Shown here piece after piece: positions 12,099-24,480 of a DNA stretch of 64,000 nucleotides. The DNA comes from Plectrocnemia conspersa (lineage: Eukaryota; Arthropoda; Insecta; Trichoptera; Polycentropodidae). Numbering within the stretch: the first letter of the stretch is position 1; each line of letters starts with the position of its first letter. The stretch lies in contig VTFK01000024.1 in NCBI GenBank assembly GCA_009617715.1, positions 1 to 64,000 of the forward strand, in the 5' to 3' direction. The notes beneath the pieces are model-generated. The model saw only the letters and a program-made list of their open reading frames with translations. It was not told the DNA's origin and did not search any database. The translations under genes were made by a program, and so were the position numbers.

Positions 12099-12236
12099 AG
12101 GAGAGCGCAAAAAACAATTGTCACTTCTCAGAAGTCAAAAATCTACGTCAAAAGCAATAAAACCGACACGATTTTATGGCTTTTGACGCGGATTTTTGAC
12201 TTCTGAGAAGTGATTATTGTTTTTTGTGCTCTTTTA
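12099..12236. mobile_element. Foldback (MITE-like) palindromic element
   Basis: About 138 bp forming a near-perfect hairpin. The left arm (12099-12160) begins GAGAGCGCAAAAAACAAT and contains CACTTCTCAGAAGTCAAAAA. The right arm (about 12175-12236) is its reverse complement with only a few differences. The loop is about 15 nt. There is no coding capacity. The structure fits a MITE or other foldback element. Transcripts would form a long dsRNA hairpin. Confidence 0.75.
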
Positions 12237-15200
12237 TAGGTCAAATATTATTAATTTAAAATCAGAGTATTGTAAAAAAAAGTGGTAAATTAAATTTTAG
12301 CTTCTTATCTTTCTATATTTTATATCCTTACATTGCTTCTCATTATACCAATATTTTCTAGCATAGTTTCTGTTATTGTTTTGCTTTTTTTTAGTGGGAT
12401 CGGCGATTGATAAGTTACCGAAATTTTCTTTCATTTTTAAACTTGGGGTTAAATTATCTTAAAGGATGCTTCAACATAACTAAATCACCTGAATTAGTCA
12501 TTTGAATGCAACATTTTAAAATCTTTGGGAACAGAATACCGATTTTTGTGAAATTAATTGTAACAATTGAGTAGCAATGAATTATAATGCAATTTGACAA
12601 AAAAATATTTGACGAAAAATACAGTATAATTAAAAATATAGATTAGACTTTATGAAATAAATTTTATCTTAACAACTTTCCTTAAAATATTTAATAGCAC
12701 AACCCGCATAGATAGGGCAACCCACAATTAACCTCAAAGGGATCTGTTTTGTTTGTCGTGCATGTGAGTGTGGTTAAATTGTCAGTTTGCATGTTAATAT
12801 TGTCAGTTTGCTATATATGTACTCTATCAAAGGCTTGACTACAATCGATTTACATATATTAAAATTTTAAGTAATATTTATGTATTTTTTCAGTTGTAGT
12901 TTATTGCTATGTTTGATACAAAGGAAATGGAAAAATAGATCTAATTCAAAGATTTTTGAGTGTGAAATTATTTTATTAATCTAAACAACAAGGATAAAAA
13001 TTTGAAAACAACAATAAATATTTTTTTTAACAGTGAACTAATAATCTTACAAACAATAACTTGTAATTCGCAAAATGAATTAATTAAAATTATTTCATGA
13101 TTTTACTAGATTTTTAGTAATTTATAGTTTCAGTTAAAGATGTTATTTATTTGTAATATATTTTTAATATACAAAATATACCCTTATTTTAATTATTTTA
13201 AATTAAAATCTAACAATACTTTCACATTTTTAATTATAAGTGAAAATAGAGGATGCATTAAATATATAGCTAAGCCAATTCACCTTGTTTCTGTCATGAC
13301 AATAAATAAGGCATAAAAAATTTATAGAATATTTTTTGGGACAAAAATGCTTCACTCGTTGCCAATTTTATGTCGCATTGTCACAAGCAAAGCGTCAAGC
13401 ATTAAGGAATATTATAAGATTAAGAGCAAAACATATTTGAAACTGCATACAAAAACTAGTTTTTAATATTATTATATTATTTTTTAGTATAAGACTTTTT
13501 TGTTGTAGTTATGTTTATATTAATATCATAAATCACTGTTTTTGTACATATGTATTGTATATATAAAAAGCTATATTCAATATTTCCACAACACAAAGAC
13601 ATTTCTTACATTTTAAACAACGCTCATTGAGAATTCCCTCAAGATCGAATTTTTAATTGAACAAGGATTTCTACTCAAAAAATTTAATTGTCCAAGAACA
13701 AACCGTTCGTCATTATCTCTGTTTTAATTAACAGCCCGTTTACTTTTGCCCCAACTCTTCACAACATTAATCTTCCTTAACGAAAGGGGAAAGTATTGTA
13801 ATTGTCTGTTGTTTATATATTTATATATAATTATTCATATCTTATTATATTTAAACTTATAAATTGAAATGACTTTAACAACCAGCGATTTTTCAAAGCA
13901 AAAATAATAAATTGAATATATGTAATAAAATGAAAAAAAAATATTTTCATCTAAATCTAATATTTGTTTTTTCACCGTTGTGATTTCAGATAGATGTCTT
14001 TCTTTTGAAGCGAATCGAATCGAAATTTCGTCTTGCATATTATTTTTTAATAAAAAATCTAAATATATCCACTTTACGTTATCCAATCCGTGATAAACGA
14101 TTCACCGTATGATCTTTGTATGTTCAAGATAAATAAGTGTATGAAATAGCGAAAATATATGTGTGAGATATAATGCTACAAAAACGGTACTAAAGTCCAC
14201 AATCTGTAAACTTAACCATGTTACAAAATAATCGCTAACCACAAATCTCATGGGACAAATTTAATGCTTAAAGTTTTGCATTGAGAATAATAAGATATGA
14301 ATTTAATTCTGCATAGTTAAATTAACATTTATACATAACATATATTTTTAATATTTTTTAAGCTTATAGTAGTGTTATTATTAGGTGATAGTGATACAAA
14401 TTTTTAAAATATGATTGATCTTATTAAGACTTTAACATCATTTTTAGTATTACATCACATGAGCGAAACCTATTGGTAAATAAAGTACAATATTGTTGAA
14501 ACACAAATCGATATGGCGATTGAAATATACAAAGAATACGCCCATCGTTTTACTTACGCCCTTCATTTTGTTGTGCGGTGTTTCGTTACCCTTTTGGGTA
14601 TCAGTGATAAAACCCTCATCATTGGAATTTATGTACTCTGCTAGCTCTTTTTATTTGATTTTCCCAAGGAGAGGACGCTTTCCGCTTTTGACCTTTTGTG
14701 AACTCAATACATACGTATGTAAAAGTTTTACAATAAAATAATAGCTATAAATTATTTAAAGTGTGATTTTTTTAAACATAAACAAATCTATCATTTAACT
14801 TTCAGTATTGAAAGTTTTTATGCAGCACGTTGCTCAGATTTTTTATTTAATTTATACGTTGAGAAATCTGTCCCTTTCTGGCTTTCAGTGTTTTAGCTTC
14901 TCTTGGGTATCGTTTCGAAACTTATTTCGCCTACCGACCTTTCTTCAGTATGTACTACAAATACATACAGGGTTATAATATATGTATTATACATATATAG
15001 TACATCCGACACGTTGCCTCTTAAACCTTTCAATCACATAAACACACACATAGACAGATACACCATAAAACGTATTTCTAGCATAATTTATTATTTTATA
15101 ATTTAAATTTATACAAGATACGGTTTAATTAAAAAAACGTGATGAATATATTATATACATATACGAACATAGTATTCAAATATGCTTAATTAAATATTAA

Positions 15201-16240
15201 CATTAAGATATTCAAGCCTTGATAATTAATTAGTACATTCCCAGTACCAACCCTCTGAGAAATTCTTTGAATCAAACACTATATTTTACCCTAATTTGTA
15301 TATAAAACGTATATTAAATTCGATTGAAAATACATACCAACCTTATTTAATATATAAGCCAATTTCAAATCATATCCTAAAAGTACAATAGAAAACATGA
15401 CCCAAAAACTGTATCGGTAAAATTAGTAATATTTGTTTAGCCTATGTATTATATAACTGTATAAAATGTAAGCAACTTTTATTGATATAATAATACTTTT
15501 CGGCTCAAGAATAATTATAAAAAAATTTTAATTTTTAGTATTAATGTATATGACTTATGAAAGTCTATAATTTTTAAAGCTATAGGATATACCATAGAGA
15601 CAACCATATTTTATATAATTAAAACTATAGGGGTTTAGTGTCGATTACTTTGCCTTTTAAAAGATCTGTTTGATACATATTTTTGTGTCAGTATCGGGTG
15701 GTTTTATGGTTTTATAAAATGTTCAAAACCAGCAGTCAATATCAATTTATAGTAGTCATTGTGAAAGTATCAATTAGGTGTGTCAAAGTTAGTTTAAACG
15801 TGAAAAATAAATTTAGGATTATTAATGCTATACATAGAAAAAGAATTAAGCATTATTTGTCACGACAGCTTTACGATTATAATTTATATTTTAGGCCCTA
15901 ATATAAAGTCCCTTATTATTTGATACTCATACCTATAAAATAAAATCTATGTTGTTTCGCTATATAATGGATTATTAAAACCGCGTAAAATTCCACAGGA
16001 TAGTTTTCTCATACCGTTTCTCATTATTCAATATATGTGCTAATAACATTCCTATTTATTCAGATACTGAATTACGCTGGTAACACATTCATCTTAAATT
16101 CATTGCAATTAAGCTACAGAATTTAAAAAAAAAATAATCATTTAAATAAATTTAAAAAATCAGATAGTATTTTTTACAACTCACAGACAATACTTGTCTT
16201 TACCGTTTGAAATTTCTTACGATCATTTTAAACCAAAGAA
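12237..16240. other. AT-rich desert
   Basis: About 4 kb of AT-rich sequence without recognisable genes or transposon motifs. An 82-codon plus-strand frame at 14493-14741 and an 83-codon minus-strand frame at 14086-13835 have no recognisable domain and biased low-complexity composition, so both are probably chance. The short direct repeat ATTGTCAGTTTGC occurs twice near 12779-12810. Confidence 0.4.
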
Positions 16241-17349
16241 ATGGAATATCATAGCGTCTATAAAGTAAGGCTAACAATGTAAGAGAGATCTTAATTGGAA
16301 GTTAATTACATCAAAATCGCAAAAATCTACTCTTTGTTTGGAAAAGATGCTTGCTATATTATGCGTTTATTATTATTCTACTGTTTCGTAACGATCGCCG
16401 GAGTGAAAATCTGCACCGTTTTTATTTTAGGGCTTAAACACATTTCGTTGGTGTGCTCAAGAAGCGATGCACTTGGCTTGTAAGCATCCTCATCTGCGAT
16501 TCGCTTGAAATAGCATTGAAACATCATTATAAAAAATGAACACGTGGAAGAGAACGCGATGAAAAGAAACGACCCGAGACATGGGAATACGTTACGACAG
16601 ATGACAGCTGTTCCACTAAACTACAACAGACAATAATACAACACGGCACGCCAGCAAAGACCCCGACTTTCAAGACCTGCTATTTTTACTCCACCGTTTG
16701 ATAGTGACATCTACGTTTTTCTTCGTATACATGTGTTAATTTATATATTTGCTTAAAAATTGATAAATTTTCACTAAAGACAGCAGAGATGAGGAGAGAT
16801 GAGCATAGAGCCTGTATCATTATCGATAAAATTAAATGTTATAAACCAGGCTTTAGATCGGCAGACTAGGAATTTTCTTAAGAGTGAATCTTTATTTATG
16901 ATTAAGCGAGGAACTTCCCACATACTTGACTGCTACACGTACACCGAGAAATCCGACCATTTATCATATGATGAAGGGGGAAATGGTGGTGACGAAGATG
17001 TGCGAGGCACACCCACTGCGCTCTTCAGCCGTAAGATTTGCTGTGAGATTGCCCACTTACAAGTTTATTCCTTTTTTCTGTTTTGCTACGTTGGAACTAA
17101 TGCTTCATGGAAAATGTCAGGTTGAACTTATATGAATTATATTAGTAAAGAAACATACATAGTATACATAAAATTATCATTATATAAAAAACATGGTAGC
17201 ATTACTTGTATAATAAATGTATATAATTTAAAGGCGGAATCTGAAGTTGAACGTTCAGCGATGCGTGCTAAAATAAGTTCTCAGAAAAAAAAACCCTTCC
17301 CGGTTAAGAAAGTTTCACGTGGCCTAGTTAACCGCCTGTCAACTACCTG
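16241..17349. other. Mixed-composition stretch, no gene recognised
   Basis: Several overlapping frames (108, 69 and 95 codons) occur in the plus strand at 16799-17419, but none shows a domain, codon pattern or conservation signal that I can identify. The stretch is less AT-rich than its surroundings and lies just upstream (plus orientation) of the candidate minus-strand splice site at 17366. Confidence 0.3.
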
Positions 17350-17395
17350 TCAAAACAAAACAACTCACCTGCGTATATTCAGAGAAGAAAAATAT
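17350..17395 (-). promoter_or_regulatory. Candidate recursive (zero-length exon) splice site
   Basis: On the minus strand, a pyrimidine-rich stretch containing TTTTTCTTCTCT is followed by ACGCAG and immediately by GTGAGTTG. This is an acceptor directly abutting a strong donor, the layout of a recursive splicing (ratchet) point in long insect introns. The junction lies at 17367/17366. It is on the same strand as, and downstream of, the putative first exon ending at 50849. It could instead be an ordinary donor of an unrecognised exon, or chance. Confidence 0.3.
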
Positions 17396-17419
17396 CATAC
17401 TTTCAGGATTTTTTATTAA

Positions 17420-18285
17420 AAAAATTACCATAAAACGTGGTGGGTGCTTTTAAGCAACCCTATATCACTATACATGTAATCTTCTACAAAAATGTTTCTA
17501 TTCATAAATATATTCAAGTTTATCAGCATATTTATACCAGACATAACGACCCATTAAATTTATATTAACCAACAAATTATTTTATAATAATTTGGTACTT
17601 AAAAATCTAGTATTCTTAGAAAAATATTGTTGTGCAGTGTTATTTTTATATAAATGTACTTAAATGATTTTTAAAATAATATTTATCATTATTAATACGA
17701 AAACTTTATTCACGAACTGACTTTATAAAATACTACATTACATTGTTTAGAGAATAATGACCATTTTGGGTTTGTTTAATTATGCATTTTAGCCGCGCAA
17801 ATGATCGTAACTCTAAAATTTGCATTTATGATGAGGTGACGAATATTCATAATTTCCTATGAATGCTCGTATTATGGGTTTATGTATTTACGTAGTATAT
17901 AGAGCAGCGGTCGTAAACGCAGCACTAGTGAGCAAACGTAACGAATCGCTCACACCTGCCGTTGACAGGTGGGCATTCGTGCATGTGTGTGTATGGCAGA
18001 AGAGGATCGTAAAGTTTGATATCTGATATCATATATTCATGTCGTAAAGGGTAATAAATATTTTTATCGCCGCAATATTAAATAAATATTGAATTATTTC
18101 CGTTTGAGTTTTCGCGTGAAAAATTTGTCAAGGATATCGGGAAAATTCGATTTAATATGACGCAATATTGAATTATTTTGAATTCAAATCGTTCTTGAAA
18201 ACAATATAGTAAATTTACATATGAAATATGTATGTTATCATAGGACGTGACATATTTAATTATTTACAAAAAAAGTTTAAAATTT
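17420..18285. other. AT-rich spacer with small E-box hairpin
   Basis: No coding signal. A patch at 17880-18010 is less AT-rich and contains a small hairpin with CACCTG and CAGGTG arms (about 17953-17971), i.e. two E-box cores in inverted arrangement. The significance is unknown. Confidence 0.3.
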
Positions 18286-18335
18286 GCGCGTCCAGTACTC
18301 GTGTACCGGTTAGCTGCGGTACCTCGCTACAGTGT
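18286..18335 (+). repeat. Copy A of a dispersed hairpin repeat
   Basis: GCGTCCAGTACTCGTGTAC followed by GGTTAGCTGCGGTACCTCG resembles the copies at 20620-20686 and 40291-40353. The 3' half of the hairpin has diverged here. It is probably a transposon end; see the other copies. Confidence 0.5.
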
Positions 18336-20619
18336 TGAAATAATTAGTCATTTTAATATTCAAACAGGGTTCTGATAAAGATTAAAGCTATGAACTATAA
18401 ACAGGATTATAACCTTAACTAATATTACCAAACCACCTTTGTTGTATATTATCTAAGTACAACAATGGTTAAACTACAATAGGATCGATTGAATATTTAA
18501 CGGTAACCTAAATCTCTTTAGCTACAACGAAATAAAATTTAACCTAAACGCCCGGGTAAGCGTTTAACGACCCAAAATTTCACTATTATACTTTCAATGG
18601 AAATTCGACCCCATTGTCGGGGGCCTTGTATCAAATTAGGCATTGTCGTCCGAAAACAAACAGGTTAGGGCAGCACAATTTCAACAATTAACGTCCCGCG
18701 GGACACAAGCGAACCCTTTGAAAAGTTTATTTTTTAAAAAGTATGTACACATTAAAAGCACAGCTCGTTAATATTTAAGTTAGTTTTGAAATAAATTGTC
18801 GACATAAACGACTAGACGCTAAGAAAAACTCGTTAATGAAATATTTTAATCAAAGGCGCTTCAAAAACAAACTTTACTTTGGAGGAACGGTATAGAATTT
18901 ATTTTTAATTTAGAGCGATTATTGTTTTTGTATTACAATTTAATGCATGTTTTATTTATTTTATTTGCTGTAGACTTTATATACATATATAGGTAGCATA
19001 CAATTCTGAAACATATCATTATTTAGGGAATTTATCTGCGTGGTATAACTTAAAAAAATTGTTTATCTTACAGATCTTTTTAATGTAAAATATTTTTTCT
19101 TTGAGATTTGCATACGGTTCCACAAACATCGTTAACTATTAACTATGAAACATAAAGCTAACGACTAGTTTTGTTGAAAAGGATACTTATTTGTTAAAAA
19201 CGACTTATTGAAAAATTTGTTTAGAACTACGAAAAAGACGATGCCGATATTGCTCAAAAGCAAAAGCATGAATAAAATGATGCTCGTTGTAGGGGAGTAA
19301 CCTAAGTAGTTTTATCGGGGTAAGATATAAAAGTAGAATAATATTATCCCTTTTAGTCCAAGACGGCTGATATTTCGGCGCAAATTTTTAAAATTTATTG
19401 AATCATGTTTGGTATTTTTGTATTTTTGTATATGCGCGATGTGTCAACATAAAATGAATACATTTTCTCAGGAAAATCAAACGGTACCAAGCAGTTCCCA
19501 GTAATTATTTTATGTAACTCAAAAATGATCGCGCTTTTCTTTTATAATAGGGATATCTGGCGAAGTGAGATTAAAAGCATGTATATCATACATTAATTTC
19601 CTTTTAGTATTTGTACATTTTTATCTTCATTCAGACATATTTTTATTTAAATAGTCCACGGAATATGCATTATTTGAAATTTATAATAAATATTAGCCAC
19701 ATATAAGTCTCAATAATTATGTTTGATTAAAAAAAAAACTTTTTTACATTGGTAAATAGTGCAATGTTATTTTTTCTGTTACGAACTAAAGATATGTTAT
19801 ACTAGACGATATAATTTTTAGATCAAACTTGATCTATATTTTGCTTTTTTTAGCTAAATAAATATGAAAAATATATTTTTTTAATATTGTAACAACTAAA
19901 TATTATTGATTTTTATTACCTCACATTATTAAGAGCACACAAATTTTTAAAATATGCGTATTTTTTATTCTGTAATTATCACTTATAGCTCAAATTTATT
20001 TCACGTTGTTTTTAATATGAATAGAAATTAAAAAGTATATGAGAGATACATCTTTCAAAAATACATATTATTGCAATATTCTAAAGATTCAATAATTAAA
20101 ACAAAATAATACAAATAAATCACATCTCAATCGCAAAAATATCAATCATCAGTCACATTATTTTAGAACTATTTTCAATAAACACTGCTATCTCACTTTT
20201 TAACCATCTGTTGGATAGTTTTGATTAGTTATTATCCAGATATTTGACTATTTTGTTCTAACAATTAATATTTATATCTATGAAATTTAATTTAATCGAT
20301 TTTGTAAATAAATATTTTTTTATGTATTTTGTTATTATATTTTTATTTATTATCTGTTTTATGCATTGCCAAAAAGCTGCTATCCCCTGCACAAGTCTTA
20401 AAAATATGTTTTGATTGTGAAAAAAAATATTTTGAAATGCCAGTAGTTTTGTTGAAATTTTAAATAAAATTATTACCTGAAATATCGATAAATATGTAGA
20501 AATGCTTTTATCTCATTTAAAATTCGCTATATTAAAAAATAGACACAATATAGTTTAAATATTTGGAATCAACAATAAATATTTTGAAAAAAATTAAATT
20601 TAAAACCCAAAAACTTGAT
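18336..20619. other. AT-rich DNA with GC-rich patch at 18540-18720
   Basis: The patch at 18540-18720 (CGCCCGGG near 18548, GTCGGGGGCC near 18616, CCCGCGGGAC near 18695) stands out in otherwise AT-rich DNA and is non-coding. It is a candidate regulatory island. The remainder shows nothing recognisable. Confidence 0.3.
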
Positions 20620-20686
20620 GGTCCGTTATATACACACATTTACTAGCTGCGGTACTTCACGATAGTGAGATACCGACAGCTAGTTT
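20620..20686 (+). repeat. Copy B of the dispersed hairpin repeat (possible Helitron 3' end)
   Basis: The segment ends in a hairpin at 20643-20683 whose arms are CTAGCTG...GGTA and TACC...CAGCTAG, with a TCAC GATA GTGA tip, followed by T. A terminal hairpin ending in CTAG with a T-rich flank matches the known layout of Helitron 3' termini (hairpin then CTRR, insertion before T). The match to copy C extends about 30 bp upstream of the hairpin. The Helitron assignment is inference; no 5' TC end was located. Confidence 0.5.
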
Positions 20687-20861
20687 TTATATTATATTTA
20701 GATCGATCATTTAAGATAATGAATTAATATAAAGTAAAATTATCTTAGCTTATGATTTCTATGCTAATGTTGAAAATTACAATAATAACATCATTCAATG
20801 AAGACTTTAAAAATAAAATGATATTTCTCAACCGTATTCTTAAATACAACCCAGGCTTTTG

Positions 20862-21022
20862 ACCAGGCGCGTACGGTGAGATACATTCCCTTTCGCTCGC
20901 TCACGTGTTCAGTGACAAGAATGAGTGAGAGATAAGGGCGTGCAAAACACACGCAACTCACTCACTCTCGTCACTTACAACGCGTGCGAGCGAAAGGGAA
21001 AATACTTCACTGTACTTGCCTA
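20862..21022. mobile_element. Foldback (MITE-like) element, GC-rich
   Basis: About 160 bp. The left arm, containing TTCCCTTTCGCTCGC, is mirrored by GCGAGCGAAAGGGAA on the right. The outer parts GTACGGTGAGATAC and GTACTTCACTGTAC-like also pair imperfectly. A second inner pairing links GTGACAAGAATGAGTGAGAG with CTCACTCACTCTCGTCAC-like sequence. Composition is far more GC-rich than the flanks and it has no ORF. It is a foldback element of unknown family. Confidence 0.7.
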
Positions 21023-22019
21023 GTAATAATCACAGATGTGCCTCAGGCACATATAAATTAAATTAAACTCTCATTGCAATTTTTGATTACCCTGAAAATA
21101 TATTTTTCGACTCGTGTTTGATTTTTAATAAAAACTTCTAATTCACATAGTACAATTTTCGATTTATATTTTGACTTAAAACAATAAATAAAACTCATCT
21201 ATATATTAAGGTTTTCCCAAAGCCACTTTTCAAATAATAATTGTGCGCAAGTTGAATTATAAATCAGCCTACGTATAATAACTCGTATTTTATATGTGAA
21301 TTTTAAATTATTATTTACTAATAGATGTATGAAAGCAACAACGGGTAATAAAAGAGACCGCGAATGAGCCTAACCGCCACTAGGGGCGGTTATGAAAATG
21401 AAACCATTTAATATTTAATAATGCTGCCTTTGTATAATTATATTTTATTAGTATATTATTTTTTAATACTATAAAGAATAGCTTTACTTGAATAATTTGA
21501 AGGTAATTAATGTATTTTTAACAAATTTAAATTAATTTGTCAAGGTTCATTTTGTAATTCTTATTAAGTATAAAAAAATTAGCTAATAAAATAAAAAAAC
21601 TAACGTAAAGCGAGTAATTGCTTTGAAATTTAATATATTTTTAAAGTAATTGAATTACAAAATAAAACGGAGTAATTAATGTTAAATATGAAAAAATAAT
21701 CATCCGATTTTTACACATTTCTTCAAATAGTAAATTTCAGTTAACATTTAACCAATTTGTTATTGTCTCATATGGGTATAAATAAATGGTCTTTGAAAGC
21801 TGATCTTTCAGCAGCGTATTTTATATATGACGCGCAGTTAGAAAATTTGTAATATCTGGAGTAATTATGGAGATCAGTGTATATAAATAATAAAAAAACG
21901 GTCAAAATTGCCTCAAGCCATCTCATGTAAAGTAATAAATTTACAAATAGAGTACTTTACTTTGAACGTTTCGGAATTTAACGGGTCATACAGAACGAGG
22001 TAATAAAAACCATTTAATT
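21023..22019. other. AT-rich spacer
   Basis: No genes. A small perfect hairpin, AACCGCC ACTAGG GGCGGTT, lies at about 21369-21388. The rest is AT-rich. Confidence 0.4.
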
Positions 22020-22340
22020 AAAGCTTTACATCAAAATGTATCCGATCGCCAATGCGCGTGTCCCTTTTCCGTTCCAGGGTCGGTTTTCCGATAATTCCGC
22101 CTGGGGCTCCCCTATTTCGCTACCGATCGATTATGCCGTAAATCAAACACACGGCCGTTCGGGTCGAAGCGCTAAATAAAGGTAAAAAAATTTACTCAAA
22201 AAAAAAAAACAACACCCATGCGGGGGCTTAAAACGCCGAAAATGATGTGGAATTCAGGTCGCGAAAGGGTTATGATTTAGGGTCTCGCTGCGACAGACAA
22301 ACGGGCGATTTACGAGTATAGCACGCGCAGGACGATAATT
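22020..22340. other. GC-rich non-coding island
   Basis: About 320 bp with abundant CpG in an AT-rich setting, no coding frame and no repeat signature. It is a candidate cis-regulatory or conserved non-coding element. Conservation could not be tested. Confidence 0.35.
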
Positions 22341-23929
22341 CTGTTCAGTGAGATGTGAATATGTTTAATGGACATGCATGTGCTTAGCAAGCGAATCAAT
22401 TAACTATAAAGTTGCTATGTTTGGTGCATCTAGTTTTTAAAATATTATTGATGAAATAACTTTTTGACGTACTTTTTACTTTACAAATATTTTTTTCAAT
22501 TTAACATACAACTTTTTTGTAATTGTCTTATTTAGACCACAACCTCATTGATTGCACCACTAGGCTTGAATCTTTGGACTTTAAAAATGGAATGAAATTT
22601 TATCATTTTGCGTTTTTTTAAATCATTTAATTACTAGTAGTAGAATTAAACATTTTATTATATTGACTTACATGAAATACCTTTGTGTTGTATATGGGAC
22701 ATTTTACTAACGTAAGCGCAATTTGTGTAAAATGAATCTTTACAAATAAAGTATGTAATATATTTCACTGTCCTTTAGAAATATATTTTTCAAAGCCATT
22801 AATTAACATCACTCTCGATTTTTTTTATTTTTTAGTCTTTGATTTTGCCGTCTTAATACTTGCATGCTTCAAAAGCTTTTTATACTTTGTACATTCTTAT
22901 TGTGTATTGTGTTTTGCGGCAAGTCTTTCGTAATGTTTGAAAAATCTGCTTAACACCTAGAGAAATTTAAAACTAGTGCCTTAAATTGGCTCTAAAAAGT
23001 CAATTTATATTATTAAATTAATAGTAGTCCTTGCAGAACATACGATATATCTTTAACGGATTTTTAGGAACTCGAAAGTAACAGATATTATTTCGCTTTG
23101 CTAGTTTAGACATTATTGTAGGAAAATTACCTGATTCTTTCTTATCTAATACAAATTCAATGGCAGCAAACACATATTTATTTAAAAAATAAATGCCTGT
23201 TTTTAAAAAAAACAATTTGCAGCTGAATCTGCAGAAGCTTTGTTAGAAAAAATATATATAAAATGTCATACATGTCCAAGAGTTTTTCCGCATCTAAATA
23301 AAATAGCTATCGCTTGACATTCACTGGAGTTATACTATACAAACGACCTTACACCTTGAATATAATGTTGTAAATCTCTGTCTCTAATTATAATGAGAGA
23401 TCATATTCGTACTTAACTAATTGAACTTCTTTTTTTGCCATTTGCTTGATTGTATACATTTTTTGCTTCAATGCACTTTTGGAACTTTAAATATTACTTG
23501 TCTAATTTAAGCCTATTGAAATTTGTCGTAAAGCTTGAATAATAATTCTGGGATACCAGAATAATTTAAAACCATTTACATTTTTTTCGTATTTGGGTCG
23601 ATTCAATGAAATATGAGAGTTTGTGCGAAAAATAGCAATACAATTGTCAGTATAGATACGCCAATTGAAGCGTTAATCATTAGGTAGCTCTTTAATTCTG
23701 CTAAAATTGCCGAACCAAAATAACACTGAAAATATAAAAAATTGCAAAAACTATATATCATGATTAAGGTGCGAATAATAATTAATAACTATACATCAAT
23801 CATTATAAAAGCAATATATTAATATAATAGATTTTATATAACATCGCTAGTGCATAGCGATTCTCAAATAGTCAGCAGATACAAAAACTTAAATATTTCT
23901 ACTATATGTATTATTTATTGTTATGAATA
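22341..23929. other. AT-rich desert
   Basis: Nothing recognisable. The 65-codon minus-strand frame at 23215-23018 has no domain and is likely chance. Confidence 0.4.
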
Positions 23930-24480
23930 TTAACCCGTACTTAGAGCTCTATACGACAACGCGGGTCCCCAGGTTGCAAATGGGAGTAAACTCTTAGGCG
24001 TCAGCTACCGTGACGACGCGGTAGCCTCGAACAAGGAGCGCAGAGAACGGAGTAATGCCGGGTTAGCCTGTATCAAAGCTTTCTTTATAAAATGTCACAT
24101 CGTTTTGATGATTTTGATTCAACGGTAAATATGTTCCGCCACAGCTCGACCTAGAAAGAGTGGTAGAAAGGTCAGTGTTATCAGATCACATTTATAGGAA
24201 AAGACGACGAGAGATAGGTCTTATAAGTCTTGGCAGACAACTCATCTAAGAAAAGATAACTCTGAAAATAAATCTGGAGAGATAGGCCTCATTAATCTTG
24301 ACCTCTTATAGTGAACAGCAGCACTAATCAATACTGTACTAATGCTAAATATGATCGATATCGATAAAAATTGGAAACAGTCTTCACAGGCTGAGTTGTA
24401 TCAACAGTAGGGCTGTGGAATTGCAATATAGAAGGCACAGGGAAACCACTGTACTATTCTCCCGAGAATAAATATTATAA
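23930..24480. repeat. Probable decayed dispersed repeat, family unknown
   Basis: A segment of balanced composition with a short coding-like plus-strand frame at about 23970-24100 (GSKLLGVSYRDDAVASNKER), followed by non-coding sequence that ends with CACAGGGAAACCACTGTACT near 24437. Two related units, GAGAGATAGGTCTTATAAGTC and GAGAGATAGGCCTCATTAATC, lie near 24209 and 24278. It looks like remnants of a retroposon, but no RT or endonuclease motif is present, so no family is claimed. Confidence 0.35.

Noticed and set aside
14493..14741. 82-codon plus-strand ORF with hydrophobic segment
   Set aside because: The hydrophobic stretch is what T-rich DNA encodes by default; no Kozak-like context, homology or neighbouring exon.
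16799..17419. Overlapping plus-strand ORFs of 108, 69 and 95 codons
   Set aside because: No domain, no consistent codon pattern, overlapping frames and no exon signals in phase; likely chance in a less AT-rich patch.
21786..21812. String resembling part of the bantam microRNA (TTTGAAAGCTGAT)
   Set aside because: The seed GAGATCA is absent and the fold is a short local palindrome, not a pre-miRNA.
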